From Triatoma infestans (taxonomy: Eukaryota; Arthropoda; Insecta; Hemiptera; Reduviidae): a stretch of 64,000 bases of DNA. The notes under the pieces were generated by a model that saw only the letters and a list, made by a program, of their open reading frames with translations, had not been told where the DNA came from and ran no database searches. The translations under genes were made by a program, and so were the position numbers. This document shows, one piece after another, positions 31,199 through 42,884 of the stretch; position 1 is the stretch's first letter, and every line of letters begins with the position of its first letter. The DNA is taken from assembly GCA_011037195.1 (NCBI GenBank), contig JAAEAF010000637.1:124001-188000 (forward strand), in the 5' to 3' direction.

Positions 31199-32310
31199 TG
31201 AAAAAAAACACACAAAATTCATATTTCGAAGAAAAGCAAATATCACGTAGCTTTTTTGAACAATTTTGAACGTTGAAACTTCTTAAGATTAAATAAACTA
31301 AGCCATCATTTTCTACATTGATTGGTTAATATTCGGAAATGGGTTCAAATTTATAGTGTTCCACACTTCAGATAATAGTTACAATGTTTGAAACAAGAAT
31401 ATTTTGAATAGGTCCTCCCAAATCCGTCGTAAAAGAAAACATTTTCATTCCAGAATTTGCCGTTTTTCCGCAGAAAACTTACGTGAAAAGCTATATTTCA
31501 TCTAATTTTTCATTTTCACGCACAGTATAATGAGAGTGCAGCTAAGATGGAGATCCCCCCCCCCCAGGTCAATTGGGAATAGGAAAGATTGTTTCTAACG
31601 GCATTGTTTCTTCGGTGTAGCATTGAAGGGAAATTCGCTTGTTTCTAGACTGCTCATGGTTCATGGAAATGCTGAAAGATGTTTGTAAATGAGTGCAGAG
31701 TGGTTGATCGCATCCATTTTTGAAGTTCACGATGTATAAATGTGCAACCTGTATAGTTGGCAGGATGTTCTTAATTGCAGAAAGCGCATAGGACCTTTTC
31801 CACCATCTTTCGTGAAATGATCGCCTGCGCAACTCACACATCGTGGTCGTTGTCGTGTGACAGCTCTTACATTGAAGTATGCTGTGGTTCTAAAACTTTG
31901 ATTTTAGAATAGCATACAGCTTTGTCGCTCTGAACCTGATATGTATGTTAGTCTGCTTTCTTGTCAGACAGAAACTTGATAATCTATATATTTGTTACTA
32001 GTAGTAGGGTAGAATAAAAATAATTAGATGCGAATTACACATTTCCCAAATTAGATCTATTACTTTTATTTTTATTATATTATTTCTTATTAAATTGTTT
32101 CGTTTCTCATTTTATAAATTTGGTTTAGATCTTTCTACTTTGTTGAATACATAAAATTAGTAACTATTACTTCCAATATAATATTTTTCTTGCCCTTTTT
32201 TGTCAAAAAATAATAAATAAATTATTAAATAATAAAAAAAAGAAGAAGAAAGCATATGCATTTCTAATAACCGCACTCTAAAATACAAGCTATATTGAAA
32301 ATGAGGATGG
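31199..32310. other. Unassigned
   Basis: No gene or known repeat was recognised. The minus-strand frame 31841-31569 has no motif. A run of C at 31556-31565 is present. Confidence 0.35.
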
Positions 32311-32312
32311 GT

Positions 32313-32715
32313 CCGCAATGCTGGATCACATCTGGTATTTTATCCGTCATACATGCACATTTCTATTGTTCCTAGCTAGTTTCGGATTTTCATCCATTGT
32401 CACAGCATATTCACCAAGTTCGTGTAAAGAGTTCACTTCAACTTAATGTTTCTGTTACACTTATACTTGTTGGTCGTATTTATGTGGGGGTTGTATACAT
32501 GTGTCATAACCTTATAACCTCCCCCACCCTATATATACAACCAACAAGTGTGAGTGTAATAGAAACAATAAGTTGAAGTGAACTCTCTACACGAACTTGG
32601 TGATTTTGCTTTGACGATGGATGAAAATCCGAAACCAATGTGGAACAATATAATTGTACATGGATATGTACGACGGATAAAATGCCAGATACAATCTATA
32701 TCTTCATCCATCACG
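32313..32715. mobile_element. Family F fold-back pair (32.4 kb), about 400 bp
   Basis: The left arm (32313-32475) and right arm (32500-32715) are inverse copies with only a 25-bp loop. Shared blocks are CAAGTGTGAGTGTAA, 'gaagtgaactctctacacgaac' and GATGGATGAAAATCCGAAAC. The right-arm core is TTGACGA (32611-32617), stem II GGAT-GAAA-ATCC, GAAAC, with the cleavage site changed to CAATGTGG. The left-arm core is GTGACAA. Both are predicted inactive. Confidence 0.82.
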
Positions 32716-32859
32716 CAAGTTTAATTGTCCTAATTATTTATTTCATACTAGTTCGTTTCTGATTTAGTTTTTCCAACTTACAATAATTTAATTGTAAACA
32801 TATAATAAAAGAGAACTGTGATAAATGCTTTCAATAATTGTATATATATATTGTGTTGT

Positions 32860-33086
32860 TTTTTTAATTTAAGGTGCGTCAATATCTATGGTCATTAGCG
32901 CCCGAAGCCTTCCCAGTGCACTGGCTGCCTCCGGTCAGTGTTCTCTTGTTACATACAACACTATCCATCCCCGGACAGTGAGCTGTAGAGGCTCCTAGAA
33001 AGAAAAATTCTAAGGGTAGCATCGTTGGACTCGAACCCGAGTCCTCCGCGTGGGAGTCCAGTACGCTAACCGCTTAGCTATTCCCT
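32860..33086 (-). mobile_element. SINE B copy (32.9 kb)
   Basis: The minus strand starts AGGGAATAGCTAAGCGGTTA and has the B box GGGTTCGAGTCC near 33035. It continues with CCTTAGAATTTTTC, TCTACAGCTCACTGTCC and the GATATTGACGCACCTTAAAT tail, ending in a T tract on the plus strand. Confidence 0.87.
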
Positions 33087-34385
33087 AATAATTATATTTA
33101 TCTGTAAATTTACATAAACTTATACAATCCTTCCCGGCTCTGTTTTTGTCGGTATGACTTAACTTCCTCCTAAATTTTTTATTTACTTTTTTTTTTTTTT
33201 TGGAGGACATAATTAATATATTTCATAATTTAATTTTATCATCTGTCCAATCTAATATGTAAGATCAGCAGTTCTGCGCTCTAAGTGGAGATGATTATTA
33301 CTTGCATTCCAGACAATGCACTCGAGTGTAAAATTCACGTTTACATCTATTACGTCTTTACGTTTGGGAGTTGAGTTATTATAATTAGTATTCTTAGTTG
33401 TTTTATTTATTTATTTTATCAATGTTACTATTATTATTTATGTTTCATCATTTATTTATTAATCTTCTTTATTCAGACATGTCATTGACAAGATTTCATT
33501 CGATTTATTTAATGGAATTTCTTTTATTTCAATTCTACCTTGCAGATGTTATCATTTTATTTTTTAAGTTAATTTTTTTGTTTTTGTTTTGTTGTTTTTA
33601 TATGTTTGAATGTGACACTAAATTTATTTTATTAAGTGTAAACCTTGTAAGGAATTAAATACATCATTGAAACTTAGCGGATCAATTATTTTACTTAACA
33701 AAGACAAAGAGTGAATATCTAAAATTAGGCGACTTCCTCTGGTATGAGTATTTAGAAATTCCTAATCTCTACAATTATTCTTCCGCTGGTCTGGTGTGGT
33801 CCCCATGTTATCGACATTCATTTGAGTACTCAAGTGTACTTAGTGATTGCAATCATATAAGCCAATTTCCAATCAATACTTGATATAGATTGATACTGAA
33901 ATCCAAAACTACATATTTAAATATTCATAAGCTACTATCTAAACTAAAGCACATATTGAACAAATGTTATCCTAATAGGAGGTAATGCACTATGACAGTA
34001 ATTTACCTCTTAGCTCAGTTTTCCTTCTACCAAAATAAAAATTTGATATAGCATTTTATCACGGGAACATTGTTACTGTTAGGCAGATGCTATCTAGGGA
34101 CAATTTATTGCTTAATTTATGGACAAATTTATGGAAATTAATCTCCTTATAATATTCCATGTTAATATATCAGCTGGCAAAATGTCCCAAAACAGGTAGC
34201 AGATCTTTGAATGCAACAATTGTTTTTGGTGATGGGTTGGAAGTGCCGCATGTGATAAAAAAAAAAAAAAAAAAAAATAGAAAAATAAATTTTATTTAAT
34301 TAAAAAAAAAATCACAAAAAAAAAGAGTGAAATTTCTCATAATCGATACAGTTAAGTTCACTTCTCAAAATTGAAATAAAATAAT
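33087..34385. other. AT-rich DNA without supported genes
   Basis: The hydrophobic 86-codon frame at 33398-33658 reflects T-rich composition and has no motif. An A tract occupies 34258-34277. Confidence 0.4.
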
Positions 34386-34389
34386 AAAA

Positions 34390-35232
34390 AAATCTAGTGT
34401 GAATCATCACACCACATTCTCCTACTATAGTTTACTAAATTATAAATTCACTAATTTTATAGTTAGTGTACCAAATTTAATAAAATTCATCGGTGTTTAT
34501 ATGGAGAAAATTGTAAAAAATTGAAAAAAATTCCGGTTCAGTAAGAAACGCACTTCCGATGTACTAATTTGCTTGAAACTTGGAATTTTGGCAATCTATT
34601 TATTTTTAATTAATTTTATTTGGATGGTAGAATTAAATAATAAAGTAAGATAGTACTTTGGAAGAAAACATAAACAAACCTAACCCTTCTCTCAAAAGTG
34701 CCCTTAAATAAGTTTAAGTGGAAAAATGATTCAAATAAAAGTTGTAGCTCTTTATATGTGAAGTTCACATATTTAGTTTAAAGAAAACATTTTTGGAGCC
34801 ATTTTAGAGAAAGTAGCAGAAAACTGAAAAATTCTTTTCAATAAAAACGTATTTCCCGGCCATCCGATGTTCTTCAAACTCGGAATTTCAACAACAAATT
34901 TAATTCTAATTAATATTATTTAAATTGTAGAATTGTATAATAAAATGAAATAGCACTTTAGAGGAAAAACCTTAGCCCACCCCTCCCCCCCAAAAATGCC
35001 CTTAAATGAATTTTCCCGAAAAAATGTTTGAAATAAACGTTGTAGCTCTCTGTATGTGTAGTTGATACATGACACACACACACACACCCGCACACCACAC
35101 ACAGGCCATATTCTGAAAACCATATTTTTGGATTCAAGTAGTCTCAAAACGTGTACTACCTATTCCCGGGGAAAATTTGATATGAAAATTTTTGACCCTA
35201 TTACAATACTTCCTCTTACTAACAGTAAGAAA
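34390..35232 (-). repeat. Family I copy (34.4 kb), minus strand
   Basis: It runs from the AATCTAGTGTGAATCATCAC end through two modules (CGCACTTCCG at 34549-34558 and a decayed CCCGGCCATCCG near 34856). It contains a CA array at about 35073-35090. It ends with ATTACAATACTTCCTCTTAC and the hairpin CTCTTACTAACAGTAAG at 35213-35229. A truncated plus-strand start of the same family follows at 35300-35385, so the two are head to head. Confidence 0.8.
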
Positions 35233-35417
35233 ATGTAAAAATATAAAGCAGCAATTTGTACAGCAAATATAGGCCGATATTGATGATCATGGTCTTTTAT
35301 TTACTTTCGCTTACTGCCAGAAGAGGAAATATTGCAATCGTGTGAAATTTTCAAAATTGAGCATTTACCGGAAACCGTTGTGTTAATGTTTCCCGGAGAA
35401 ATGTTTTTGGCGATCAG

Positions 35418-35625
35418 TGTGATTGCATTTTTTTAGCGAGAATGCATTTATTAGCGTGAATGTATTTATTACTGTGATTGTATTTATTAGCGAGAATGCA
35501 TTTATTAGCGTGATTGCATTTATTAGCTGATTGTATTTATTAGCGTGATCGTATTTATTGGCGACGATGCTTTTATGTGTGAATGTAATTATTGGCGAAA
35601 ATGTTAGAGTGAATGTCTAGTTTAG
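35418..35625 (+). repeat. Degenerate minisatellite, unit about 18 bp
   Basis: At least ten units follow the pattern ATTTATTAGCGTGATTGT, with variants GAGAATGC, GTGAATGT and CGTGATCGT. The array is followed by a T tract and TTTCGGGGTTAAGAAAT. A related array followed by a similar T-tract segment lies at 51.0 kb. Confidence 0.8.
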
Positions 35626-35629
35626 GTTT

Positions 35630-36885
35630 TTTTTTTTTATTTCGGGGTTAAGAAATTTTATAAAAGTATTTCAACCCCAATAGGTTAGGACTAACGGATT
35701 AGTTTACTTAAGTACGTGCAGGAATATTTGTTAAAATTACTGCACACCTAAAATAAAATAGTTTACATCAGCAAATAGCCTCTTCAGGATAGGTTACGTA
35801 GATTCTTCAGGATAGTTTCAATACATAAAATTCGTTGTTTATCTAAATGCAATGGTTGTAAGTTACAAATAGATCCAGAAATTGTATAATTAATTTAGTA
35901 TATATACGATATTATTATTTAATATACCATATAAAATAAGACTTATTTAAGAAAAAGCATGGCACAGCAAGAGATCCACACTCCCACTCGTCGACGTCAT
36001 CAATGAAGTAAGAGGGGATGTGTGGTATTATGTTCAATAACCTTGGGCTCCTCCTTGCCTTCCTAGTCAAGGCATTGATTTGGATGCCACAAAGGAAGAA
36101 TATGTGCCATCCCTTCTAAATGATTAGTAAAGATGGTGGTGGATCAGTATGATAAAAGCCTTTCTATATACCATACAGAATCTTTTCAAAGCTATCTAAA
36201 TGAGTAATAATTTTTCATTTTTTTTTCAGAGAAATAAATTAATTAACAAATAACTTTCTGATTCCTAGTGTTGGATATATTTGTAAAATTTAGATATATA
36301 CTGGCTAAATTTATAAACTCTATTAACAAAGTTTTACTTGAACTTTTAGGAATTTAAGTTCTTTATGAATGGTAATATAATTTAATTAAATTCACTGGGA
36401 ATCTTTGAAATGTGATAAATTCAAAACAAGATAGCGAGAATAGACTTAAAAAGTAAGATAGTGAATAAGGGGCACAGGTATAGTGCTAGTACAAACTTGT
36501 TCTAGCATGCAACATCATCCTAACTTCACCATTTCCCCATGCTTTAACCTACTATTTTACTGAGAGGCGGCATGCTGTGCAACCACCTCCATTCCAAAAC
36601 AGTAGACCCGCCGCCCAAACCAAACTACCAAACCTCTGGCTAAGTACACTATTAACAAATTAGAACTCTCCCGCCAACTTAGTTTGACCTCTCTTACTTC
36701 TCCTTGACCCCTATTTCCCGTATGCAGACCTTTTGACTTGTATATAACACTACCAGATTGGGTCTATTGTTAACAAATTTTCATGAGTCTTGCATTATCT
36801 TTTCATGGTTATATCAATTTACGAAATTAAACAACATCTTGATTTAAATTTTAAAGTCTAAGTCAAATTATATCTAACGGTAAAT
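35630..36885. other. Unassigned; partly non-repetitive
   Basis: No gene was recognised. The stretch 36460-36790 is less AT-rich and does not match any repeat seen in this window. It could hold regulatory or anonymous unique DNA. Confidence 0.35.
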
Positions 36886-36889
36886 GAAA

Positions 36890-37625
36890 TTTACAGAGAG
36901 GATGGTCTCCGGATTAATTTTCACAAGACCAAATATATGTGTGTAACTGGCCAAGGTGACAGGTCCGAATACCTTTATTGGTCCATATGAATTTGAAAAA
37001 GTATCTGAATCCTGTTAGCTGGGTTTTCAAGTGAATTCAAATAATGTTATATCCCAGAAAATAAAGAAAAAAGTCATGGGGGTTAATAACTGTTATTATG
37101 CCCTGTATAAGCAATTCAGAAGCCAGCTTCTCACCAGGACTACTAAGATCAAGCTATATGAAACCCTTGTTCAACCAGTTCTCCCGTACGGATCACAAAC
37201 ATGGGTTCTGTCCAAAACTGATGAAAAAAATCACTCCTAATTTTTGAATGAAAAATTCGTCGAAAAATATATGGCCCAATTAAATTAGAAGACCAGTGGA
37301 GGAGGCGTACCAAATAAGTGCTGTACGAACTGTACGGTGATGACCACGTCGCCTAGGAAATCAAGTTAGGCCGTTTGAGATGGGCTGGTCACGTAGTCAG
37401 GATGTATGCCTTGGAGCCACCAAATATGATACTCAATGGTTATATGTACAGAAAGAGAGCAATCGGAAGACCACGGTTGAGATGGGAAGATGGAATTGTT
37501 ACGGATTGCTAGCATTGCTCGGTGCGAGGAACTGGAGGAGAGCTGCCCAGGAGAGCGATGTTTGGTGGAGACTTATTGCGGAGGCCAGGACTCACTAGTG
37601 GGTTGTCGAGCACGGATATATATAT
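36890..37625 (+). pseudogene. RTE/endonuclease-RT-like LINE, RT C-terminus
   Basis: The plus strand gives GLRINFHKTKYMCVTGQG, then the frame 37031-37240 gives YYALYKQFRSQLLTRTTKIK and LYETLVQPVLPYGSQTWVLS. After shifts come RLRWAGHVV, KRAIGRPRLRWEDGIV and RNWRRAAQESDVWWRLIAEA. This is the thumb and C-terminal region of RTE-like and related LINE RTs. The 3' end at about 37600 reads GTTGTCGAGCACGG followed by a short (TA)n tail. Frameshifted and 5'-truncated. Confidence 0.83.
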
Positions 37626-38041
37626 AAAAAATTAAATTTGTAACAATCACACAAGTTTCTTTCAAGTACTTTAGATTTCAGATTTAAATTGTTGTAGATA
37701 GTGATACTGGAGAAAAGAATTTGTGTATAGAAAGAATTTACCGATCTTGGTATATATCTGCGATTCCCAGTGTGTGTGTTACACTGTCTCCCGATGGGCG
37801 CTGGTACGATTCACGTGGGCTTAATAACCTCAGATAAAATTGGGTGACGTTGAATAAAATCTGTGGGCGGTAAAAGAATGAAGAAAAGAATGAAAAGACG
37901 TACGTTCGTACGTTGTATAATATAAGAAGTTGCGGCGCGTATTAGGTACTTAAGTTTCTTTTAAATTACACAGAAAACACACGTTATAAGAGATCAGTAT
38001 CCAATTTTTCCGACTAGTCTTATCAAGCAAATTTGGCAGAC
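37626..38041. other. Unassigned
   Basis: No gene or repeat was recognised. Confidence 0.35.
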
Positions 38042-38159
38042 GAGCATGTTGTATTGTAAAAGCGTTTTTTTTTTTGTTTTTTGTTTTACTTATTATCACT
38101 CTTGAATTTTGTTAGAGCCTTTAGTTTTTTTGTAGGCCCTTAAATTCCGCTTTGACTAT
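38042..38159. repeat. Left copy of long direct repeat flanking a LINE
   Basis: This copy and 39075-39210 share GAGCATGTTGTATTGTAAA (variant in the right copy), a T tract, ACTTATTAT, CTCTTGAATTTTG, TTAGAGCCTTTAG, a second T tract and TGTAGGCCCTTAAATTCCG. They flank the minus-strand LINE 38160-39065. Confidence 0.8.
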
Positions 38160-39070
38160 TATTATTATTTGTCTGTGGGGAGGGAAACCCTACGCTATCC
38201 AAAGCCTCACTGGGCCCATATAGCTACCCCAAGAAAAACAACAACAAACCGTGTCTATAACAAAAATCCAGGCCCGGATCTAATCCATCTAAAATTCACC
38301 GCAGTCCGAATAAATCGGAGAATAACCTTAAGCGGAAATAGTCTAAGCTCTTCTACAGACATCCTATTCCGACCAAAGGTCCTGAACCTAATTTCCTCAC
38401 AACCCAAGCAATCAGTCATAAGATGGAAGGGTGTTTCCTCCTCTGTGACACAGACTGTACAAAATGGACCCGGCATGAGCCCCATTATGTAGAGATGTCT
38501 CCTTAGACCACAGTGTCCAGTAAGAGATCCAAACAGAGAGTTCTCCGTGAAAAACACAGCAACGTCTCACTAATGGCCTTGTCCGGACTCCCGATGAGCG
38601 TTTTGGACTGAGCGAAAACCAACTGAGCTCATCCATAAGGATGAATGCTGTGAAGCTGTCCATGTCTGGAAGCCTGACAGACATGTACCAGAAGATACGC
38701 CAACAGCAGGCTCGGGACCAATGAAAGGAAGAGAGGCGCCTAATTTGGCAAACCTATCCACCTGCTCATTTCCAAAAATTCCCATGTGACCTGGCACCCA
38801 TACTAGAAGCACATCCTTCAGAGAAGAAAGCTCTTCCAGTCTTTTAGAACATTCTAACACCAACCTAGAAGTGAAGACACATGAACTCAGCGCCTTCAGC
38901 GCAGCTGTCCGAGCAGACACAAACACCATCTAAGTTAGTGTTACGTACCCTCTCATCCAAAACACAACAAAGAATAGCATAAACCTCAGTCTGGAAGACC
39001 GAGGTCCATTCACCAGGAGATACTGCCAAATGATCTCCGGTCTCAAAATAGACTGCAGCTCCAGACCTAC
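38160..39070 (-). pseudogene. RNase H-type LINE ORF2 3' end
   Basis: The minus-strand frames give VFQTEVYAIL, then SSLKDVLLVWVPGHMGIFGN and EQVDRFAKLGASLPFIGPEP. In the frame 38557-38255 they give LTGHCGLRRHLYIMGL, CTVCVTEEETPFHLMTDC and VEELRLFPLKVI. RNase H and the C-terminal zinc-knuckle-like region are present but frameshifted. The first Asp region is decayed. The 3' tail is an (AAT)n microsatellite at about 38158-38170. The insertion is 5'-truncated and flanked by a long direct repeat. Confidence 0.83.
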
Positions 39071-39074
39071 AATT

Positions 39075-39095
39075 GAGTATGTTGCATTGTAAAGG

Positions 39096-39129
<34 letters not shown>

Positions 39130-39210
39130 ATTATAACTCTTGAATTTTGAATTTTGTTAGAGCCTTTAGTTTTTTTTTTTTTTGTAGGCCCTTAAATTCC
39201 GTTTTGACTA
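39075..39210. repeat. Right copy of long direct repeat flanking a LINE
   Basis: Counterpart of 38042-38159. It has a longer T tract and one extra TTGAATTTTG unit. If these are target-site duplications they would be unusually long, more than 110 bp. Confidence 0.8.
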
Positions 39211-40260
39211 ATTTGGGCGGTTAATTTAATTCTTTAAATGTTAGTCGAACTGAATTAAAATTGATTTAATCTCTAAAATTGGCAAACTTAAAAAAAATGA
39301 TTCCAAGTGGAGCTAGGCACGGCTCTAGGTAGTGAGATAGTTGGGCGTAAAGGAAGCCTGAAATGTGCTGTATGAAAACCGCAGCGTTGTCTGGCGCCAG
39401 AACATGAAACTGCCAGCGTTTTCACACATACACCTACATACCAATCGCTACCAAAAATTTTTTTGCTTAATCAGGGGATCTCAGATATCATTTCCAAAAA
39501 TTTGATCGTTAAAAGAAGAAAGTAAAAAAAAAAAAAAAAAAAAAATAGAAAAAAAATAGAAAACCAAAACTGTTCCCGAGTTAGTTAGTCCAAAATCCTT
39601 CTTCGTGTGTTTGTTTACACTTTTCATACAAATTGTCTTAATAAAATTAGTGCAATTTAAACTTTTTATAAGTAATATTGGATGAGTTTGGTTAGAGGGA
39701 AGAAATATAATAATAAAATAAATAAATTCTTATTTATTACCTTGAAATAAGAAAGATTAATATCTTACTAGCCAAGACTATTGTATAAATATTTCTTCAC
39801 TATAGAGAAACTTTCGTCATAACAATACATAAAAAAAAATATATATTCTAAAAGTAGAAAAGTTATTTTCTTGTTTTTTTCCTAACCGGCAAAACTTATT
39901 GGAATATATGGGGCAGTTAAAAGTTCAAATTGAATATTATTCTTCAGAATAAAGTTTACTAGTTTTAGTTTCTCTAAGACAACTATTTCGATATTTAGTA
40001 ATAGTATATGTTTTCATTTCAGATGTTTAATATAATCCATTATCCAGAATTTTAAAGACTGATACCATAAGAGCTGTTTTAATTTGTTTACTATTGTATC
40101 TAGATCTTTAAATGCTCCAATATTTAAAGAAATACGTCCTTACCCAAAAGATTATAAGTAAACAATCCTCTTTGTAATTCATTGTTTACGAATTAAAATA
40201 ATTTCCAAAATAAAACATTCTATTAATTATTTTGAGAGGCATTTTATTTTTGTCTTGCAT
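39211..40260. other. Unassigned AT-rich DNA
   Basis: No gene was recognised. An A tract is at 39524-39545. Confidence 0.4.
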
Positions 40261-40261
40261 T

Positions 40262-40985
40262 TTTTACTTTCTCATACTCCTAGAAAGAGGAAGTATAGTA
40301 ATCGTGTCAAATTTCTGAAAAAAAAAGTGTTTTTTTTAGAAAATGGTCTGCGTGTGTGTGCGCGCGCGCGTGTATACGTATGTATGTATGTATGTATGTG
40401 AACATTGAACAGCATAGCTCAAAAACGAAAAATCGTAGAAAGTTTAAACTTGATATTCCGTTTAGGTATCATCATGGAATCTAACAGTACGTTATCTGTC
40501 AAAATTCCTCAACCGGAAGTACCACTTTACGAGTTTTATTATTATTATTATTTTTTTTTTACTTTTTTGCGATTTTCTCAAAAATCGCTCCGATAATTTT
40601 CTTCAAACTTGGTATTAATATCAATTACACACACAAAGAGCTACAACTTTTATTTAAAACATTTCTCTGGAAAAAAGTCATTTAAGGGTGCTTTTTTTGG
40701 GGTGGGAGGGATTGTGTTTTTCTCTAAATTGTTCTATCATAGTTGATTATACAATTCCACCATCCAAACAAAATTAATTACAAATAAATAATTGGCCAAA
40801 ATTCCGGATTTCAAGAAAATTAGTATACCCGGAAATGCGCTTTTATTGAACAGTTTTTTTTCAACGAACTCTAAAGAATTTCATTAAATTTTAGTACAGA
40901 AACTCTCAAATTTGTCAATTACAATTTTGAAAACTGATGTAAGAGAAAGTTGTGTGAGAGTTTCACACGAGATTTTTATTATTAT
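40262..40985 (+). repeat. Family I copy (40.3 kb)
   Basis: It starts with the TAGAAAGAGGAAGTATAGTA region and carries a TG/CG microsatellite (40349-40400). It has ACCGGAAGTACCAC at about 40512 and a second CCCGGAAATGCGC near 40828. It ends with AAGAGAAAGTTGTGTGAGAG and TTTCACACGAGATTTTT at about 40943-40978. Confidence 0.8.
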
Positions 40986-40989
40986 TTTG

Positions 40990-41409
40990 ATCTATTGACA
41001 AGTTTGTTTTGTGTCGATGATTGTTCTGAAAAAAAACTATTTTTTTTTTAGGGCTAGCTCTCCTCTATAAAATATTAAGTTCCTTATGAAACTTAATCAT
41101 TCTAATAAATCGTATTTCGATTACAATTTTCTCAAGTGTAGCTACATTAACGCACTAAAATAATTATTATCTATAGTACAATAACTTTATAATATATAAC
41201 TAAATAATCTAAACTATAATAATTTTATTCATTGTTAACGAAATGTTATATACATCTGCCGCCGGTCAAGATCCAAGTCTCTTCAAGGATTCTTCAAAAT
41301 TTCCTCCTTTTTAGAATGATTATATTGCATACGTGCAACGTATAAAACCGCAATGTTCAACTATATAAAAATAAATAAATAAAGATTCTATTAGTTTATA
41401 TACAAAAGA
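40990..41409. other. AT-rich DNA, nothing recognised
   Basis: No gene or repeat was supported. Confidence 0.35.
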
Positions 41410-41413
41410 TATT

Positions 41414-42068
41414 TGTAATGACATATCAAAGTCATAGCAATGTCAAAGTGGTTCCAGCCAGCTGCTATCTTCACAAAGTATGGCAGGAATAAAGGATAAT
41501 TTATAACTAGTGGCCTAGCCGGCCGCTGTCTTCAACACAAGGCCGCGACCCTAAAGAAACCCTTTTCAATACAAGGGTCAATACTTTACATCAAAGCAAG
41601 CACCGATAAAGCTGGCCACTGACCTAAATCACTGGTCACCGAACTAACCAAGGTCGCACACTAGGAGAGATGTCCTGGTGTGAGTGTTGCTTACACATCT
41701 GACAGTGTGTGAGCAACACTGCCCCACTGGAAGGGGGGATTATTATACACGAGTACATCATTATACGAACAACAGTTCCGCATCCCTATACAGGTTTTAC
41801 TTATACTTATTTTCATAATTGTGCATCTTAGTTTATTTATTTTAATCATCTTAAATTAATTGTAATTTTAACTTTAAATTATCTAAGTATTTCATGTTAA
41901 TAGTTACCATTTCTCACATTTAAATTACTGTAAAAATATAGTCTATTTTTTTATAAATTCAGTGTTAGTAATTCGAGCTCTAACTTCCAAAATTCTCTAA
42001 ACTAGCTTCCGCCCTATTCAAGACATCTACTACATACCATAAAAGTCACAATAAACGATTCCACTACA
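41414..42068 (+). mobile_element. Solo LTR, 655 bp (family J copy 2)
   Basis: It aligns along its length with the 13.8-kb LTR: TGTAATGACAT, GTCATAGCAATGTCAAA, CTAGTGGCCTAGCC, GGTCGCACACTAGGA, TGTGCATCTTAGTT. It ends CCACTACA. It is flanked by TATT on both sides (41410-41413 and 42069-42072), a 4-bp target-site duplication. An extra short inverted stretch (GAGTGTTGCTTACAC / GTGTGTGAGCAACACT) at 41682-41720 is not in copy 1. Confidence 0.88.
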
Positions 42069-42880
42069 TATTTATTGGTTTAATGGATGCATACATCAAA
42101 TGAATTCATAGACTAATTCTTTTATTAGTTTCTCTCTAGTCACAGATAAGTAAGCAAGTATAATCCTCCACCAACTTTATTGAATGTTATGTAAGCTCAA
42201 GTAAATAAGGTTTAGTAAATATTGCGAATTTATTGAAACTTTCCCAATTAGATTTACAATTATCGTAATAAGTAAAAGGTGTGTGGGTGTTTTTTGTTCT
42301 TTGTATTACGGCGAGTCTATAATGTTTATGATATGAAAACTATTGTTACCTACATTAAATAAATATATATTCTAATATTCGCAAAAATATGTCATCCCAG
42401 TTCGAATGGCCAGAGAAGATCAAGTAAAATGTTTGGGGGCGTTAATAACCGCCGTAGTTGATGTTCCCAGAAAAAAAGAAGAAATTATTAGCATAAAATT
42501 TGAACTTATAAAGTCTCTTATATTGTTGTAATTCTTCTCAAATTCTCTCCTAGCCGCAGTTTACAGACTCTCTTAATTTCCTCTCCTTTTATACTGCTCA
42601 CGACATTTTTAATTTCACACTCCCAACGGCCATACGAATTAATTATATCAACTGGGTAATGTGAATTCCTACACATCTAATTGCTGGTTAAACTTACTGG
42701 ATTACATCACTTGAATCCATTTTTGTTGGTCATAACAAGTCTTCAATCAGTTTTAAGTTTATTTAAAACATGTTTGATGCTTCGACAAAACAGTATATCG
42801 TCCCATACGTCAACAACATAACGATATCCTGTCTTTTAAAGTTATCACTCGAATTTTAATCTTTGAATGATATAGATTAG
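42069..42880. other. Unassigned
   Basis: No gene or repeat was recognised. Confidence 0.35.
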
Positions 42881-42884
42881 ATTC

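Noticed and set aside
33398..33658. 86-codon hydrophobic frame
   Set aside because: T-rich sequence gives Phe/Leu runs; no signal that it is translated.
35418..35625. CRISPR-like array
   Set aside because: The units are contiguous and degenerate with no unique spacers; a eukaryotic minisatellite.
37031..37240. Host gene related to craniofacial development protein 2
   Set aside because: Such names come from annotated LINE RT fragments; the sequence is the RT thumb of a LINE.
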